Assembly (NCBI GenBank): GCA_965140355.1 | Contig: OZ223194.1 | Span: 1,426,001-1,490,000 of the forward strand | Direction: 5' to 3' | DNA: 64,000 nucleotides | Source: Acetobacterium sp965140355 | Lineage (GTDB): Bacteria; Bacillota; Clostridia; Eubacteriales; Eubacteriaceae | Shown: one piece after another, positions 40,007 through 53,865 of the stretch | Layout of the letters: the number at the start of each line of letters is the position of its first letter | Position numbering within the stretch: the first letter of the stretch is position 1 | The notes under the pieces: model-generated | The model's input: the letters and a program-made list of their open reading frames with translations, nothing else | The model's database searches: none | What the model was told of the DNA's origin: nothing | Position numbers and translations under genes: made by a program

Positions 40007-40036
40007 TTGACAAAGAATTTTATTAAGGTGTATAAT
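40007..40036 (+). promoter_or_regulatory. Promoter of the FMN riboswitch
   Basis: TTGACA (40007-40012), 18-bp spacer and TATAAT (40031-40036). Confidence 0.8.
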
Positions 40037-40054
40037 TAAAACATAAATTAAATA

Positions 40055-40231
40055 GTCTGTTTCAGGGGGAGGTGTAAGTCCTCACCGGTGGTGATATGTA
40101 AAATACATTAAGTCCACGAGCCGAAAGGCCGATCTGGTTAGAATCCAGAACCGACGGTATAGTCCGGATGGAAGAAATGGCGTATAACATTGTGCGCAAA
40201 GCTCTTGGAAAGAATATTCCAGGAGCTTTTT
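40055..40231 (+). promoter_or_regulatory. FMN riboswitch (RFN element) with terminator
   Basis: The RFN landmarks occur in order: AGGGGGAGGTG, CCTCACCGGTGGTGA, GTCCACGAGCC, GATCTGGTTAGAATCCAGAACCGACGG (in parts) and TATAGTCCGGATGGAAGAAA. The terminator AAAGCTCTTGGAA/TTCCAGGAGCTTTTT lies at 40197-40231. FMN should stop transcription of ribU. Confidence 0.95.
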
Positions 40232-40265
40232 AATTTGCTGAACAGACAATGAAGGAGGATTTTCG

Positions 40266-40835
40266 ATGAAAATCAAGACAAAGCAACTGACTCAGATGGC
40301 GGTATTGGCAGCAATGTCAATATTATTGGTGTATCTTATCCGGTTTCCAATATTCCCAGCAGCACCATTTTTGGAATATGACCCGGCCGACATTCCTATT
40401 TTTATTGGAGCATTTATGTTTGGACCTTTAGGCGGTTTAGTGCTTACTGGGGTGGTTTGTGTTTTACAAGGGGCAACGGTTAGCTCGGCTAGCGGTATCA
40501 TCGGAGTGCTGATGCATTTTTTTGCAACCGGATCGTTTGTATTGGTTGCTGGAAATATTTATCGTAAAAATCGAACCCGAAAAGGTGCTATTATTGGTTT
40601 AGCTTTTGGGATGATTACAATGACCGCGACAATGGCATTGTGGAATATCGCGGTAACACCATTCTTTTTAGGGATTCCGGTTGAAGCGGTTTTACCAATG
40701 ATCTTGCCAGTTATTGTACCATTTAATTTAATTAAAGCGGGAATTAACGCAGCGATAACTTTTGTCGTCTATAAATCAGTTAGTAAAGTTCTCGGACTTG
40801 AAATTCAAGAACCTAAAATAGCAGAAGGTAAATAA
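40266..40835 (+). CDS. ribU: Riboflavin ECF transporter S component
   Basis: RibU (189 aa) is the substrate-binding membrane subunit of an energy-coupling-factor transporter for riboflavin. It has about five to six membrane segments; the MAVLAAMSILLVYLIRFP start and the EYDPADIPIFIGAFMFGPLGG motif are typical. The FMN riboswitch upstream fixes the substrate class. The ECF ATPases and EcfT are elsewhere. The ATG follows AAGGAGG. Confidence 0.94.
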   Translation: MKIKTKQLTQMAVLAAMSILLVYLIRFPIFPAAPFLEYDPADIPIFIGAFMFGPLGGLVLTGVVCVLQGATVSSASGIIGVLMHFFATGSFVLVAGNIYRKNRTRKGAIIGLAFGMITMTATMALWNIAVTPFFLGIPVEAVLPMILPVIVPFNLIKAGINAAITFVVYKSVSKVLGLEIQEPKIAEGK

Positions 40836-40872
40836 CAAAAACGATATAATTATGATATGATGATAGCAGAAA

Positions 40873-40910
40873 ATAAAGGATTGGGAATCATTCGATTTCC
40901 GATCCTTTAT
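40873..40910 (+). terminator. Hairpin after ribU
   Basis: ATAAAGGATTGGGAAT and its near-complement form a stem of ~14 bp with one mismatch. There is no clear T-run, so termination is uncertain. Confidence 0.5.
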
Positions 40911-41021
40911 GATTATAGGCGTATTATTGCTAATTCGCGGTTGGAGAAAACCAGAATCAGCGAGATTTAAAGCGGATTACGGGCAAAAATGAAAAAAGTT
41001 AATAAAAAGTTAAAAAAGGAG

Positions 41022-41050
41022 TTGACAGGAAGGCTGAAAGCGCGTATACT
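41022..41050 (+). promoter_or_regulatory. rRNA operon promoter P1
   Basis: TTGACA (41022-41027), 17-bp spacer and TATACT (41045-41050). Confidence 0.85.
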
Positions 41051-41129
41051 AATGAAGTTGTCTCGAACAGGGGCGACGGTCACACAGCTGAATCACTGAA
41101 ATGAACTTAAAAGAATTTCAAAAAACAGC

Positions 41130-41158
41130 TTGACAACATGAAGAAACAACGATATAAT
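41130..41158 (+). promoter_or_regulatory. rRNA operon promoter P2
   Basis: TTGACA (41130-41135), 17-bp spacer and TATAAT (41153-41158), a perfect consensus pair. Tandem promoters are usual for rrn operons. A boxA-like CACTCTTAAAAAC lies at 41289-41301. Confidence 0.9.
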
Positions 41159-41380
41159 AGAAAAGCTTCTTCAGTCGGGAAACGATTGCAGAGCGGCGGT
41201 CATAGAAAAGAGAATAGTACCATAAAACCTGTAAAACAGCCAAAACATCCGCAAGGATGAAGGCGGCTAAAATAGAAACAGAGAGATGCACTCTTAAAAA
41301 CATTAACTCGGTAGAGGATAAACTACAGTTATTCAAATGAGACAGCATTTAAAAGCCAAACGGCTTTAAATACAAACTTT

Positions 41381-45978
<4,598 letters not shown>

Positions 45979-46245
45979 AATATTTATACACTGTGCTGTT
46001 TCGAGTGATCGATTTGTCCGATTTTTGATAAAAAATCGCATTGATTAAAAAATACCATCCACTTAAAAGCAATCATTACAAAGACAATTGAATATAGAGC
46101 AAATAGGAACAAGGAACACCAACTCTTTCAAAAATCTCTTATGAAGATGTAGAAGATTTCTGAAAGAATTGATGGACAATTTAGCCGGATCAACCGCTGA
46201 CACTCCTTCAAACCTATTTGTTTTTAGCAAAACAAAGCTAAATAA
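45979..46245 (+). other. Long 23S-5S spacer
   Basis: At 267 bp this is longer than usual and holds no tRNA. After the 23S processing stem it contains an inverted repeat (CTCTTTCA...TGAAAGA, about 46121-46172), probably an additional RNase target before 5S. Confidence 0.6.
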
Positions 46246-46363
46246 GTCTCGCGACGATGGCGGAAGGGCCACACCTGTTCCCATACCGAACACAGAAGTA
46301 AAGTCTTCCAGCGCCGAAAGTACTTGGTGGGTAACTGCCTGGGAGGATAGGACGTTGCGGGAC
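46246..46363 (+). rRNA. rrf: 5S ribosomal RNA
   Basis: 118 nt starting GTCTCGCGACGATGGCGG and ending GTTGCGGGAC. The two ends pair, and the loop segments CACACCTGTTCCCATACCGA and ACTGCCTGGGAGGATAGGA are standard. Confidence 0.95.
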
Positions 46364-46373
46364 TTTTAATTTT

Positions 46374-46486
46374 TTGCGCGAAACAACGAGCCATGCGGCA
46401 AAAAATATAAAAGATATGAAAAATCAAGGTTACTTGGATTTTTTATATCTTTTATATTTTTTTAGGAAGAAGCCATCTGGCGACTG
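46374..46486 (+). repeat. Split relative of the 62-bp repeat around the rrn terminator
   Basis: TTGCGCGAAACAACGAGCC...GCGGC (46374-46399) matches the left part of the 62-bp repeat, and CATCTGGCGACTG (46474-46486) matches its right part. The rrn terminator lies between them. Confidence 0.5.
46400..46463 (+). terminator. Terminator of the rRNA operon
   Basis: A very long A/T-rich stem: AAAAAATATAAAAGATAT pairs with ATATCTTTTATATTTTTTT, extended by AAAAATC/GATTTTT, with an 11-nt loop and terminal T-run. Confidence 0.85.
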
Positions 46487-46732
46487 ACGCGACTGAGGCG
46501 CAGCGCAGCGGAGACGAAGTGTCGCATGAGCGAGTATAATGACAGTAATGTTAGCAAAGAAAAGGTGCAAAAAAGAACGCAGTTGACGAGGGTGTATCCG
46601 ATAAGGATTAAACAAACCCGAAGAAACTACGATCATTGATCAACGAAATGGTTAAATTGGAAACGTACATTCTCCTGAATGATTAACGAACAACACATGA
46701 GTGTTTATAATTATTTTAAAGGAGAATTTTTT
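46487..46732 (+). other. Intergenic stretch before the DUF2798-like gene
   Basis: No coding frame is supported. A GC-rich 50-bp segment (GCGACTGAGGCGCAGCGCAG and on) stands out from the A/T-rich surroundings. A TATAAT at 46535-46540 has no good -35. Confidence 0.4.
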
Positions 46733-47203
46733 ATGCCCAAAACAAAATTTCAAGAAGTGATTTTTACCCTAATGATGGTAGCAGTTATGGTTTACGTAAT
46801 GATTTGTTTTAATATTTCATTGCAAATTGGAAAATTGACGAATCAAGTATTTTTATTGGCATTTCATGAGATGCTGATTATGGGGCCCATTGCATTTTTA
46901 GTTGAAACTCTAGTTGTTGATAAATTAGCCCATATACTTGCGTTTAAAATTGTGAGACCGAATGATCGTCCGATTTTTATTCTTTTGGCTATCTCCAGTA
47001 TGATTGTATGTTTGATGGCTCCAATTATGAGCTTTTTTGCAACCCTTTTATATAAAAATGCCGGTACTGAATTTATCGCAGTTTGGCTTCAAACCACAAC
47101 AATCAATTTTGCTATGGCATTATTACTGCAAATATTCATTGTCGGACCATTAGTGAGATATTTTTTTAGTGCTGTTTTTAAAAAGTCACTGAGGTTACAA
47201 TAA
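46733..47203 (+). CDS. DUF2798-like membrane protein
   Basis: This 156-aa protein has four hydrophobic segments arranged as two similar halves, each with a start like FQEVIFTLMMVAVMVYVMICFN. This is the pattern of the DUF2798 family, whose function is unknown. I chose ATG 46733 after AAAGGAG; the upstream ATG at 46679 has no site. It is monocistronic and ends at a bidirectional terminator. Confidence 0.8.
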   Translation: MPKTKFQEVIFTLMMVAVMVYVMICFNISLQIGKLTNQVFLLAFHEMLIMGPIAFLVETLVVDKLAHILAFKIVRPNDRPIFILLAISSMIVCLMAPIMSFFATLLYKNAGTEFIAVWLQTTTINFAMALLLQIFIVGPLVRYFFSAVFKKSLRLQ

Positions 47204-47248
47204 CCGGAATGGCTTTCAGTTCGTGACGGATTTCAATGGTCATAAGAT

Positions 47249-47305
47249 AAAAAAATGCTAACGAATCAGCAACTTAGATGGGGACTGATCCAGTAGCATT
47301 TTTTT
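47249..47305. terminator. Bidirectional terminator between DUF2798-like gene and subtilase
   Basis: AAAAAATGCTA...ATCAG pairs with CTGAT...TAGCATTTTTTT, with A-run left and T-run right. It serves both convergent genes. Confidence 0.85.
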
Positions 47306-47325
47306 AGCATTATGATTAGTTAGTT

Positions 47326-49311
47326 TTAATTAATGTCAATAAATGGTTGAGTTGTCGATCCTGGCGCGGCAGAACCGGCAGGAACAATTTCAATTTCAAT
47401 CGCTTCGAGACGATAACCAAAACCAGCAGTTCCGGAATATTCGCCATCTTTGGCCCAATCCATCCAGCCAATATTTTGGGCATGAACGCGATAATAAACC
47501 TCATATGCGCTAGCATCAGAGCCAGTCAAATGAATCCGAATCGCTTCTAGTCGTAGGCTCTCTCCCGAGGTACCGCTGAGATCACCATCATGTTGCGAGG
47601 GCTGCCAACCAATGTTTTGAACATGTGTCTGATATTCAATCCCGAGATCATTGGCGGCGGGATCAAGTTTAATTTCGATCGCTTCTAATCGCAGCCCTTG
47701 TCCCGAGGTACCACTGACATCACCATTATATCGCCAGGGTTGCCAACCGGTATTTTGGATATGGGTTCGGTATAAACAGTCAACCGTTGATGGGGTAGTA
47801 GTCGTAACAGTAACCGTACAAGTAGCAGTTATGGAACCAACCTTGGCGGTTATGGTAGTTATTCCTTCATTGAGTGAAGTAACCGTTCCATTACTATCAA
47901 CGATGGCAACATTAGGATCAGCGGAACTCCACGTAACGGTTTTAATAGCAGTTGTATCAGTAGGGATATAGGATATCGTTAGTTGTTCACTTGAATTTGG
48001 TGTTAATGACAAGGTCGATTTGTTTAATGAAATGGCTGTTAATGGGATCTCCGAAGATTCTTCCTGCAAGGCTTGATCTAATTGGATTAACCCATAGCCA
48101 GAATAATTATCTTTTCCCGATGGGCCTAAATCAAGGGCCGTATTTTTTAAAATTGTTTCGACTTTATCAGCGCTCAAACTGGGGTTGGCGGCCAATAAGA
48201 CGGCGCAGGCACCAGCCACAATTGGAGATGAAAATGAGGTACCATCAATAAATTCATAACCGCCAGTTTTGGAGGTCGTGTAGATTGCTTCACCCGGTGC
48301 GGCCAAATCTACCAGGTCATTATATTGAGAAAACGATGATACTTGATTGCGGCTGTTTGTCGCGGCGACTGAAATGACCTTATCATAGGAGGCCGGGTAA
48401 GAATATTGACCGGCATATTTTCGTTCGTCGCCTTCGTTACCGGATGAAGCAACGAGAATCTTTCCTTTAATACTGGCATATTCAAGAGCACTTTGTTCAG
48501 TGCTGGATTTTTCGTAACCGCCATAACTCATATTGATAACATCGACATCGGGACGATCTGCACAGGCAAGTAGTGCGGCACAAATGGTACTGTCGTCATA
48601 ATATTCAGAGCCAATACAATAAGAGGCAATTTTGACATTCGCCGTTCCGGTGACACCAGCAATACCAAGGTTATTATTAGCAATTGCCGATATGCAGCCG
48701 CTAACACAGGTACCATGGCCATCATGGTCGACGATATGCGTACTTTGGGTTAGATAGTCATAACCGTCGACTAAACGTCCTTGTAGATCCGGATGGTTAG
48801 CATTTACACCGGTATCCAAAACGGCTACCACGACCGGATCAGAATTGGCAACTTGAGCCCAGGTTTCATCAGTTCCGATGCCTGTAAATTGCCAGGCATA
48901 ACCGTTTTGAATATAAGGATCATTTGTTAATGCCGTTTTTCTGACAATTTTGTTTTTATCAGCAGCCATAACGTTGGGGTTTTCATTAAGCGTTTTTATA
49001 AATGAATGCATATCGATGTTAGGATCTAATTCAAGGACATCAACACGATCCGAAACATTTTTGCCACCGATAATTTCATCAGTGGTAAGATTTAAGCTCT
49101 GAATATTCATTGAATTAGCCGTTTGATAAATGACAACAACTTGGTTATTTACATTGGTAGTATCGTTTAGCGTTGGCAGTTCCGTTATGGTATTGATTTT
49201 CATTGTGGCTCCCGGATTCACATTTTCAGCAATTACGCCAATCGGCCACAAAGCAGCCAAGATAAAGGTGATAATGATTAAAAAAACTTTTTTTATAAAT
49301 TTTTTCGACAT
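47326..49311 (-). CDS. Secreted subtilisin-like protease with BIG2 and three ChW repeats
   Basis: This 661-aa S8 peptidase has a signal peptide (~1-28), a propeptide region to ~130, and a catalytic domain ~140-415. Catalytic residues are Asp166 (VLDTGV), His199 (HGHGT) and Ser359 (DGTSFSS), with the oxyanion Asn in SGNEG. A BIG2 Ig-like domain (~425-505) follows, then three ChW (clostridial hydrophobic W) repeats with GW motifs (~515-655). ChW repeats bind other surface or extracellular components in Clostridia. Monocistronic. It is likely extracellular, attached through ChW modules, and used for protein or peptide breakdown. Confidence 0.92.
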   Translation of the reverse strand: MSKKFIKKVFLIIITFILAALWPIGVIAENVNPGATMKINTITELPTLNDTTNVNNQVVVIYQTANSMNIQSLNLTTDEIIGGKNVSDRVDVLELDPNIDMHSFIKTLNENPNVMAADKNKIVRKTALTNDPYIQNGYAWQFTGIGTDETWAQVANSDPVVVAVLDTGVNANHPDLQGRLVDGYDYLTQSTHIVDHDGHGTCVSGCISAIANNNLGIAGVTGTANVKIASYCIGSEYYDDSTICAALLACADRPDVDVINMSYGGYEKSSTEQSALEYASIKGKILVASSGNEGDERKYAGQYSYPASYDKVISVAATNSRNQVSSFSQYNDLVDLAAPGEAIYTTSKTGGYEFIDGTSFSSPIVAGACAVLLAANPSLSADKVETILKNTALDLGPSGKDNYSGYGLIQLDQALQEESSEIPLTAISLNKSTLSLTPNSSEQLTISYIPTDTTAIKTVTWSSADPNVAIVDSNGTVTSLNEGITTITAKVGSITATCTVTVTTTTPSTVDCLYRTHIQNTGWQPWRYNGDVSGTSGQGLRLEAIEIKLDPAANDLGIEYQTHVQNIGWQPSQHDGDLSGTSGESLRLEAIRIHLTGSDASAYEVYYRVHAQNIGWMDWAKDGEYSGTAGFGYRLEAIEIEIVPAGSAAPGSTTQPFIDIN

Positions 49312-49385
49312 GGCTTTCTCCTTGAAAATTAATATCAGTTGTAATTAAGAAATGATAGCAAGGCGAGGATGATATCTCTAAAATC

Positions 49386-51812
49386 TTAAATTGTTTTCCA
49401 AATTTCCTTTTGGTAATCGAGAACCGCCCGATCACTGGAAAATCGACCCGAATATGCGACGTTGTGAAGGGCCATATTAAACCATTTAGTTCTGTCTTGA
49501 AAGATTGAATTGATGCGTTTTTGAGCACCAAGATAAGAGTCAAAATCTTTTAGAATAAAATAAGTGTCATTATATAAAAGCAGTGAATCATAGATGCTTT
49601 GGAAATTACCGAGATGTCCGAAGGTGCCATCAATGAGTTGGTGCATAATTCTTTGAATATGTTCATTGTTTTCATAAACTTCAATTGAACTGTAGCCGCC
49701 CTGTTTTTCATAATGTGTTACTTCATCAGATGACAATCCAAAAGTTATAATGTTGTCTTTTCCGACGGCATCATAAATTTCGATATTGGCTCCATCCATC
49801 GTACCGAGGGTAATTGCCCCATTCATCATAAATTTCATATTGCTGGTGCCAGAAGCTTCTTTACCGGCGGTTGAAATTTGCTCGGAAATATTGGCGGCGG
49901 GATAGATGATTTCACCAAGCGAGACATTAAAATTGGCCAAAAAAACGACTTTAATGAGATCATGGATAGCGGGATCATTATTGACAAGCTCAGCGATGGC
50001 ATTAATCAGTTTGATAATTTCCTTGGCAAAATAATATCCCGGCGCGGCTTTCCCGGCAAAAATGAAGGTTCGCGGAATAAATGCCTGATTAGGATTTGCT
50101 TTTAAACAATTATATAGGTGAAGCACATGCAGGGCATTTAAAAGTTGTCGTTTATATTCGTGAATACGTTTAACTTGAATATCAAAAATAGATTCCGGGT
50201 TAACGATGATCTGGTTTTGTTGTTTAATATAATGGGATAAACGAATTTTATTATCAAGTTTGATCTGGCAAAATCGTTGGGCAAAGGCGAGATCATTTTT
50301 AAAACGCATAAGATGTTCAAGATCATACAGATTAGTGATCCATTTGGTACCGATCGATTCGATAATTAAATCCCGGAGGCCGGTATTGCAGTTAACCAGA
50401 AACCGACGTGGCGTTACGCCGTTAGTTATCGAGTGAAAGCGTTCGGGAAATAATTTATAATAACCATTAAAGGTTTCTTCTTTCAATATTTTAGTATGGA
50501 GTTCGGCGACTCCGTTAACCGAATGACTGCACACGATCGCTAAATTGGCCATATTGATTTGGCTATCCTGGATGATTGATAAAGCGCTGATTTGCAATTC
50601 GTTTAGTCCTGCTTTTAGGCGCAACGATTCTTCAAATTGACGATTGATTTCTTCAATGATCATATAAATTCGGGGAATTAAAAATTTCATCATTTCTACC
50701 GGCCATTTTTCAAGTGCCTCAGGAAGGATCGTATGATTGGTAAAGCTGAGCGAGTTGGTGGTTATTTTCCAGGCATCGTTCCAGCTTAAACCTTCATCAT
50801 CCATTAAAATGCGCATCATTTCCGGACCGCATAAAGCCGGATGGGTATCATTGATATGAATACAAATTTTTTCTGAGAAATCATCGAGACAGTTCTGATT
50901 GAATCGTTTAAACCGTGTGATGATTCGTTTTAATCCAGCGCAAACAAAAAAGTATTCCTGCTTGAGTCGCAGTAATTTACCGCCGGCTTCATTATCGTTA
51001 GGGTACAAAATTTGCGTTATTGACTCAGCCTCGGATTTATGACGAACGGCATCGATAAACTGACCTTTATTAAAACTGAGCAAATCAAATTCTTCAAGTG
51101 GTTCGGCACTCCAAAGTCGTAAGGAATTAACCGTGGAATTATGATATCCTTTTACCGGAAGGTCATAAGGAACCGCTAAAATTGGTTCGTAATTTTCATA
51201 AACAAAGGTGAGGACCCCGTTAACTTTTTCATAATGGATATCGCCATAAAATTTGACAATGACCGATTCATTGGGTTTTCTGATTTCAAAGGGATAACCG
51301 TTTCGCAACCAGTTATCCGAAACTTCGACTTGTTCGCCATTGATAATTTTTTGTTCAAAAAGACCATGTTTATAATGGATGCCATTGCCATGAAAAGGCA
51401 AGCCAAGCGTTGCCGCTGACTCTAAGAAGCAGGCCATTAAGCGGCCAAGACCACCGTTTCCTAAACCGGGATCGGTCTCCTGATCAAGAATGGTTTGATA
51501 ATCAAGACCCAATTCATGCATCGCTATTTTGACAGTTTCTTCCCAATTCAGACTGTTGACGTAAGATTTTAGAAGTCGGCCGGTTAAAAATTCGATCGAA
51601 AATAAATAAACCCGTTTGTGAGGGATTGCGTCATATTGGGCACTGGTTTTTGCCCATTGCGTCGCGACTTTTTGCATAACAATTTCGACTAAAGCCTGAT
51701 ATTGGTTATGTCGCGATGAGAGCGCAAGATATTCACCGGAAACTTCTTCAATTTTTTTTATGTAGGCAGATTTAAAATCTTCAATTTCTTTAAGTTGTGT
51801 TGATGATTTCAT
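49386..51812 (-). CDS. glgP: Glycogen/starch phosphorylase (paralogue 1)
   Basis: This 808-aa enzyme releases glucose-1-phosphate from glycogen. The PLP site (EASGTSNMKFMMNG with the Schiff-base Lys), the glycine-rich loop DPGLGNGGLGRL and the phosphate-site motif RIHEYKRQL are present. I chose ATG 51812 after AAAGGAA. It lies downstream of the glycogen operon but is separated from it by the terminator at 51937-51968. So it may have its own promoter; a TATAAT-like element lies about 70 bp upstream. It is clearly related in sequence and length to the paralogue at 57544. Confidence 0.95.
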   Translation of the reverse strand: MKSSTQLKEIEDFKSAYIKKIEEVSGEYLALSSRHNQYQALVEIVMQKVATQWAKTSAQYDAIPHKRVYLFSIEFLTGRLLKSYVNSLNWEETVKIAMHELGLDYQTILDQETDPGLGNGGLGRLMACFLESAATLGLPFHGNGIHYKHGLFEQKIINGEQVEVSDNWLRNGYPFEIRKPNESVIVKFYGDIHYEKVNGVLTFVYENYEPILAVPYDLPVKGYHNSTVNSLRLWSAEPLEEFDLLSFNKGQFIDAVRHKSEAESITQILYPNDNEAGGKLLRLKQEYFFVCAGLKRIITRFKRFNQNCLDDFSEKICIHINDTHPALCGPEMMRILMDDEGLSWNDAWKITTNSLSFTNHTILPEALEKWPVEMMKFLIPRIYMIIEEINRQFEESLRLKAGLNELQISALSIIQDSQINMANLAIVCSHSVNGVAELHTKILKEETFNGYYKLFPERFHSITNGVTPRRFLVNCNTGLRDLIIESIGTKWITNLYDLEHLMRFKNDLAFAQRFCQIKLDNKIRLSHYIKQQNQIIVNPESIFDIQVKRIHEYKRQLLNALHVLHLYNCLKANPNQAFIPRTFIFAGKAAPGYYFAKEIIKLINAIAELVNNDPAIHDLIKVVFLANFNVSLGEIIYPAANISEQISTAGKEASGTSNMKFMMNGAITLGTMDGANIEIYDAVGKDNIITFGLSSDEVTHYEKQGGYSSIEVYENNEHIQRIMHQLIDGTFGHLGNFQSIYDSLLLYNDTYFILKDFDSYLGAQKRINSIFQDRTKWFNMALHNVAYSGRFSSDRAVLDYQKEIWKTI

Positions 51813-51936
51813 GGTTGTTCCTTTCATTTTTAGTGAACGTTTCAGAATTACTGATTAATGTCAGTGAGATTAGATCAGGATTATAATAATAACTGATTGT
51901 AAATATAATTACCCGATATAATCGGAATCAAACATT

Positions 51937-51968
51937 AAAAAAGATTGCCGATTAGGGCAATCTTTTTT
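51937..51968 (-). terminator. Terminator after the GH13 glycosidase gene
   Basis: AAAAAAGATTGCC GATTA GGGCAATCTTTTTT: a 13-bp stem with a run on both sides. On the minus strand it ends the glgB-to-GH13 operon. Confidence 0.88.
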
Positions 51969-51974
51969 AATAAA

Positions 51975-53858
51975 CTAAAACGATTTGTCGGGCGTTGGAG
52001 AGATCAGAATGATAGCAGAAGATAAAGGCGGAATAACAATTGGATCTAAGGCGACGGTTTCTCCGGAGAGCAGATTTAAACCGGTACAGTTGTTGAAATC
52101 GTGGTGTTTAAATAAGTGTACCGCTTTCGAATTTCGGTTAAAGAGGCAAAGACAAAGCGCATCATCGTTACGGCGTTCAAAAACAAAAAGATCGTCACTG
52201 GCTTCATAAGGTTTCCAGGAGCCGTTTTGAAAAACTGGATGATCGTTTCGCAGTTGGGTAATCAGACGATACCACTTAAGCAGATCAAGATCCTCATTAC
52301 CCCAAGGATAGGTGCGGCGGTTGAAGGGATCTTCAAAACCCTGAACCCCCACTTCGTCGCCATAATAGATACAGGGAACGCCAGGGAAGGTAAATTGGAT
52401 CAGACTAAGCAGTTTAAGGCGTTTGACGGCAAGGGCGTAATGTTCATCATCAAGGCGGTAGCTCAAATCGGCCCGGTTTCTTAAAAATTTGAAGGCTTCA
52501 CTTAACACATTAAGAATCCGTCGCCGGTCATGGCTGCCAATCAGATTCATATTGCCCATAAACTGATCTTTGGGATAGTTTTCGGATAAGGACATCATGA
52601 TACGTATAGTGGCAGCAGAACTTTTTTCACCAATAACAAAATCAATGAAGGTATCTCGAAACGGATAGTTCATGACGGCATCTAATTCGTAACCGGAAAA
52701 ATAAGTTCGCAATTCATTGTAGGCAACTTTTCGCGAGGCATCTTCCCAGACTTCGCCAATCAGCACACTGTCAGAATCTTCTTCAAGCATGGCCGTTTTT
52801 AAACCTTTAATAAAAGGGTCCGGCAGTTCATCAGCAACATCTAAACGCCAGCCCGAAGCACCGGCTTTCATCCAATGTCGGATGACACTGTCTTTGTTTT
52901 TGAAAATAAAAGACTGAAAATCAGGATGCATTTCATCGGTATTGGGCATTGAGTCGACGCCCCACCAACAGGCATACGTTTTGGGGTAATCGGTAAAGGT
53001 ATACCAGGAATAGTAAGGGGAATCTTTAGATTGACAAGCACCTGTTTCAGGATAGTTTCCATATTTATTAAAATAAAGACTATCGTCACCAGTGTGGCTA
53101 AAAACGCCATCGAGAATAATTGCGATCCCGCGTTCTTTACAGGCATTGGCGAGGGTTTCAAAGCTTTCCTGGGTTCCTAAAACCGGATCGATTGTCATAT
53201 AATCACCGGTATCATAACGATGGTTGCTCTGCGATTTGAAAATGGGATTCAGATAAAGAATGGTGACATTCAAACTTTTTAAATAATCCAATTTTTCGGT
53301 GATTCCGGTAAGCGTTCCACCGAAAAAGTCCCAATATTTAATACTATTATCTTTTTCTCTAAAGTAATGAGGCGTATCGTTCCAATTAGGATGTAAAATG
53401 GCATTTTCATGGAAATTGTCAAGACTAAAATCAGAACCGCGATTGAAACGATCGGGAAAGATCTGGTACATAATGCCGTTGGTATACCAGGCGGGTGTTT
53501 TTCTTTCGGGATTATAAACGGTTATTTGATAGGACGGTGGTTTGGTTTCATAGATTTTGCCTTCGCCACCAAGGAGGTCGCCTTGGGTTCCATAAGCATA
53601 AGTGCGGCCGTTGGCTTCGAAACTAAAATCGTACCAGAAAAGGCCGGGAACTCCCGGCAAAGTGATGTTAAATTCCCAGAAATTTGCTTCTTCCGATTTG
53701 ATCGGCGAGTAAAAAGTTTCCTGATCATTAAAATAAGCGTGAAGTTTTAATTTTTCGATTTCTGAGGCTTCGACGCGTAAAGTGACCTTACTATTTAATG
53801 GTACGGCTCCAAAGGGTTGACGGAATTCGGGTTTCCAGGAATGATGAAGAAAGTTCAT
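51975..53858 (-). CDS. GH13 alpha-glucosidase/neopullulanase-like enzyme
   Basis: This 627-aa enzyme has an N-terminal immunoglobulin-like domain (~1-125) followed by a GH13 barrel and a C-terminal beta domain. The catalytic residues are visible: nucleophile Asp in GWRLDVADE, acid Glu in LIGEVWED, and third Asp in IGSHDRRR. There is no signal peptide, so it acts in the cytoplasm, probably on maltodextrins or debranched glycogen. It sits between glgA and the terminator. The exact specificity (cyclomaltodextrinase, neopullulanase, alpha-glucosidase) cannot be fixed. Confidence 0.87.
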   Translation of the reverse strand: MNFLHHSWKPEFRQPFGAVPLNSKVTLRVEASEIEKLKLHAYFNDQETFYSPIKSEEANFWEFNITLPGVPGLFWYDFSFEANGRTYAYGTQGDLLGGEGKIYETKPPSYQITVYNPERKTPAWYTNGIMYQIFPDRFNRGSDFSLDNFHENAILHPNWNDTPHYFREKDNSIKYWDFFGGTLTGITEKLDYLKSLNVTILYLNPIFKSQSNHRYDTGDYMTIDPVLGTQESFETLANACKERGIAIILDGVFSHTGDDSLYFNKYGNYPETGACQSKDSPYYSWYTFTDYPKTYACWWGVDSMPNTDEMHPDFQSFIFKNKDSVIRHWMKAGASGWRLDVADELPDPFIKGLKTAMLEEDSDSVLIGEVWEDASRKVAYNELRTYFSGYELDAVMNYPFRDTFIDFVIGEKSSAATIRIMMSLSENYPKDQFMGNMNLIGSHDRRRILNVLSEAFKFLRNRADLSYRLDDEHYALAVKRLKLLSLIQFTFPGVPCIYYGDEVGVQGFEDPFNRRTYPWGNEDLDLLKWYRLITQLRNDHPVFQNGSWKPYEASDDLFVFERRNDDALCLCLFNRNSKAVHLFKHHDFNNCTGLNLLSGETVALDPIVIPPLSSAIILISPTPDKSF

Positions 53859-53865
53859 AATTTAT

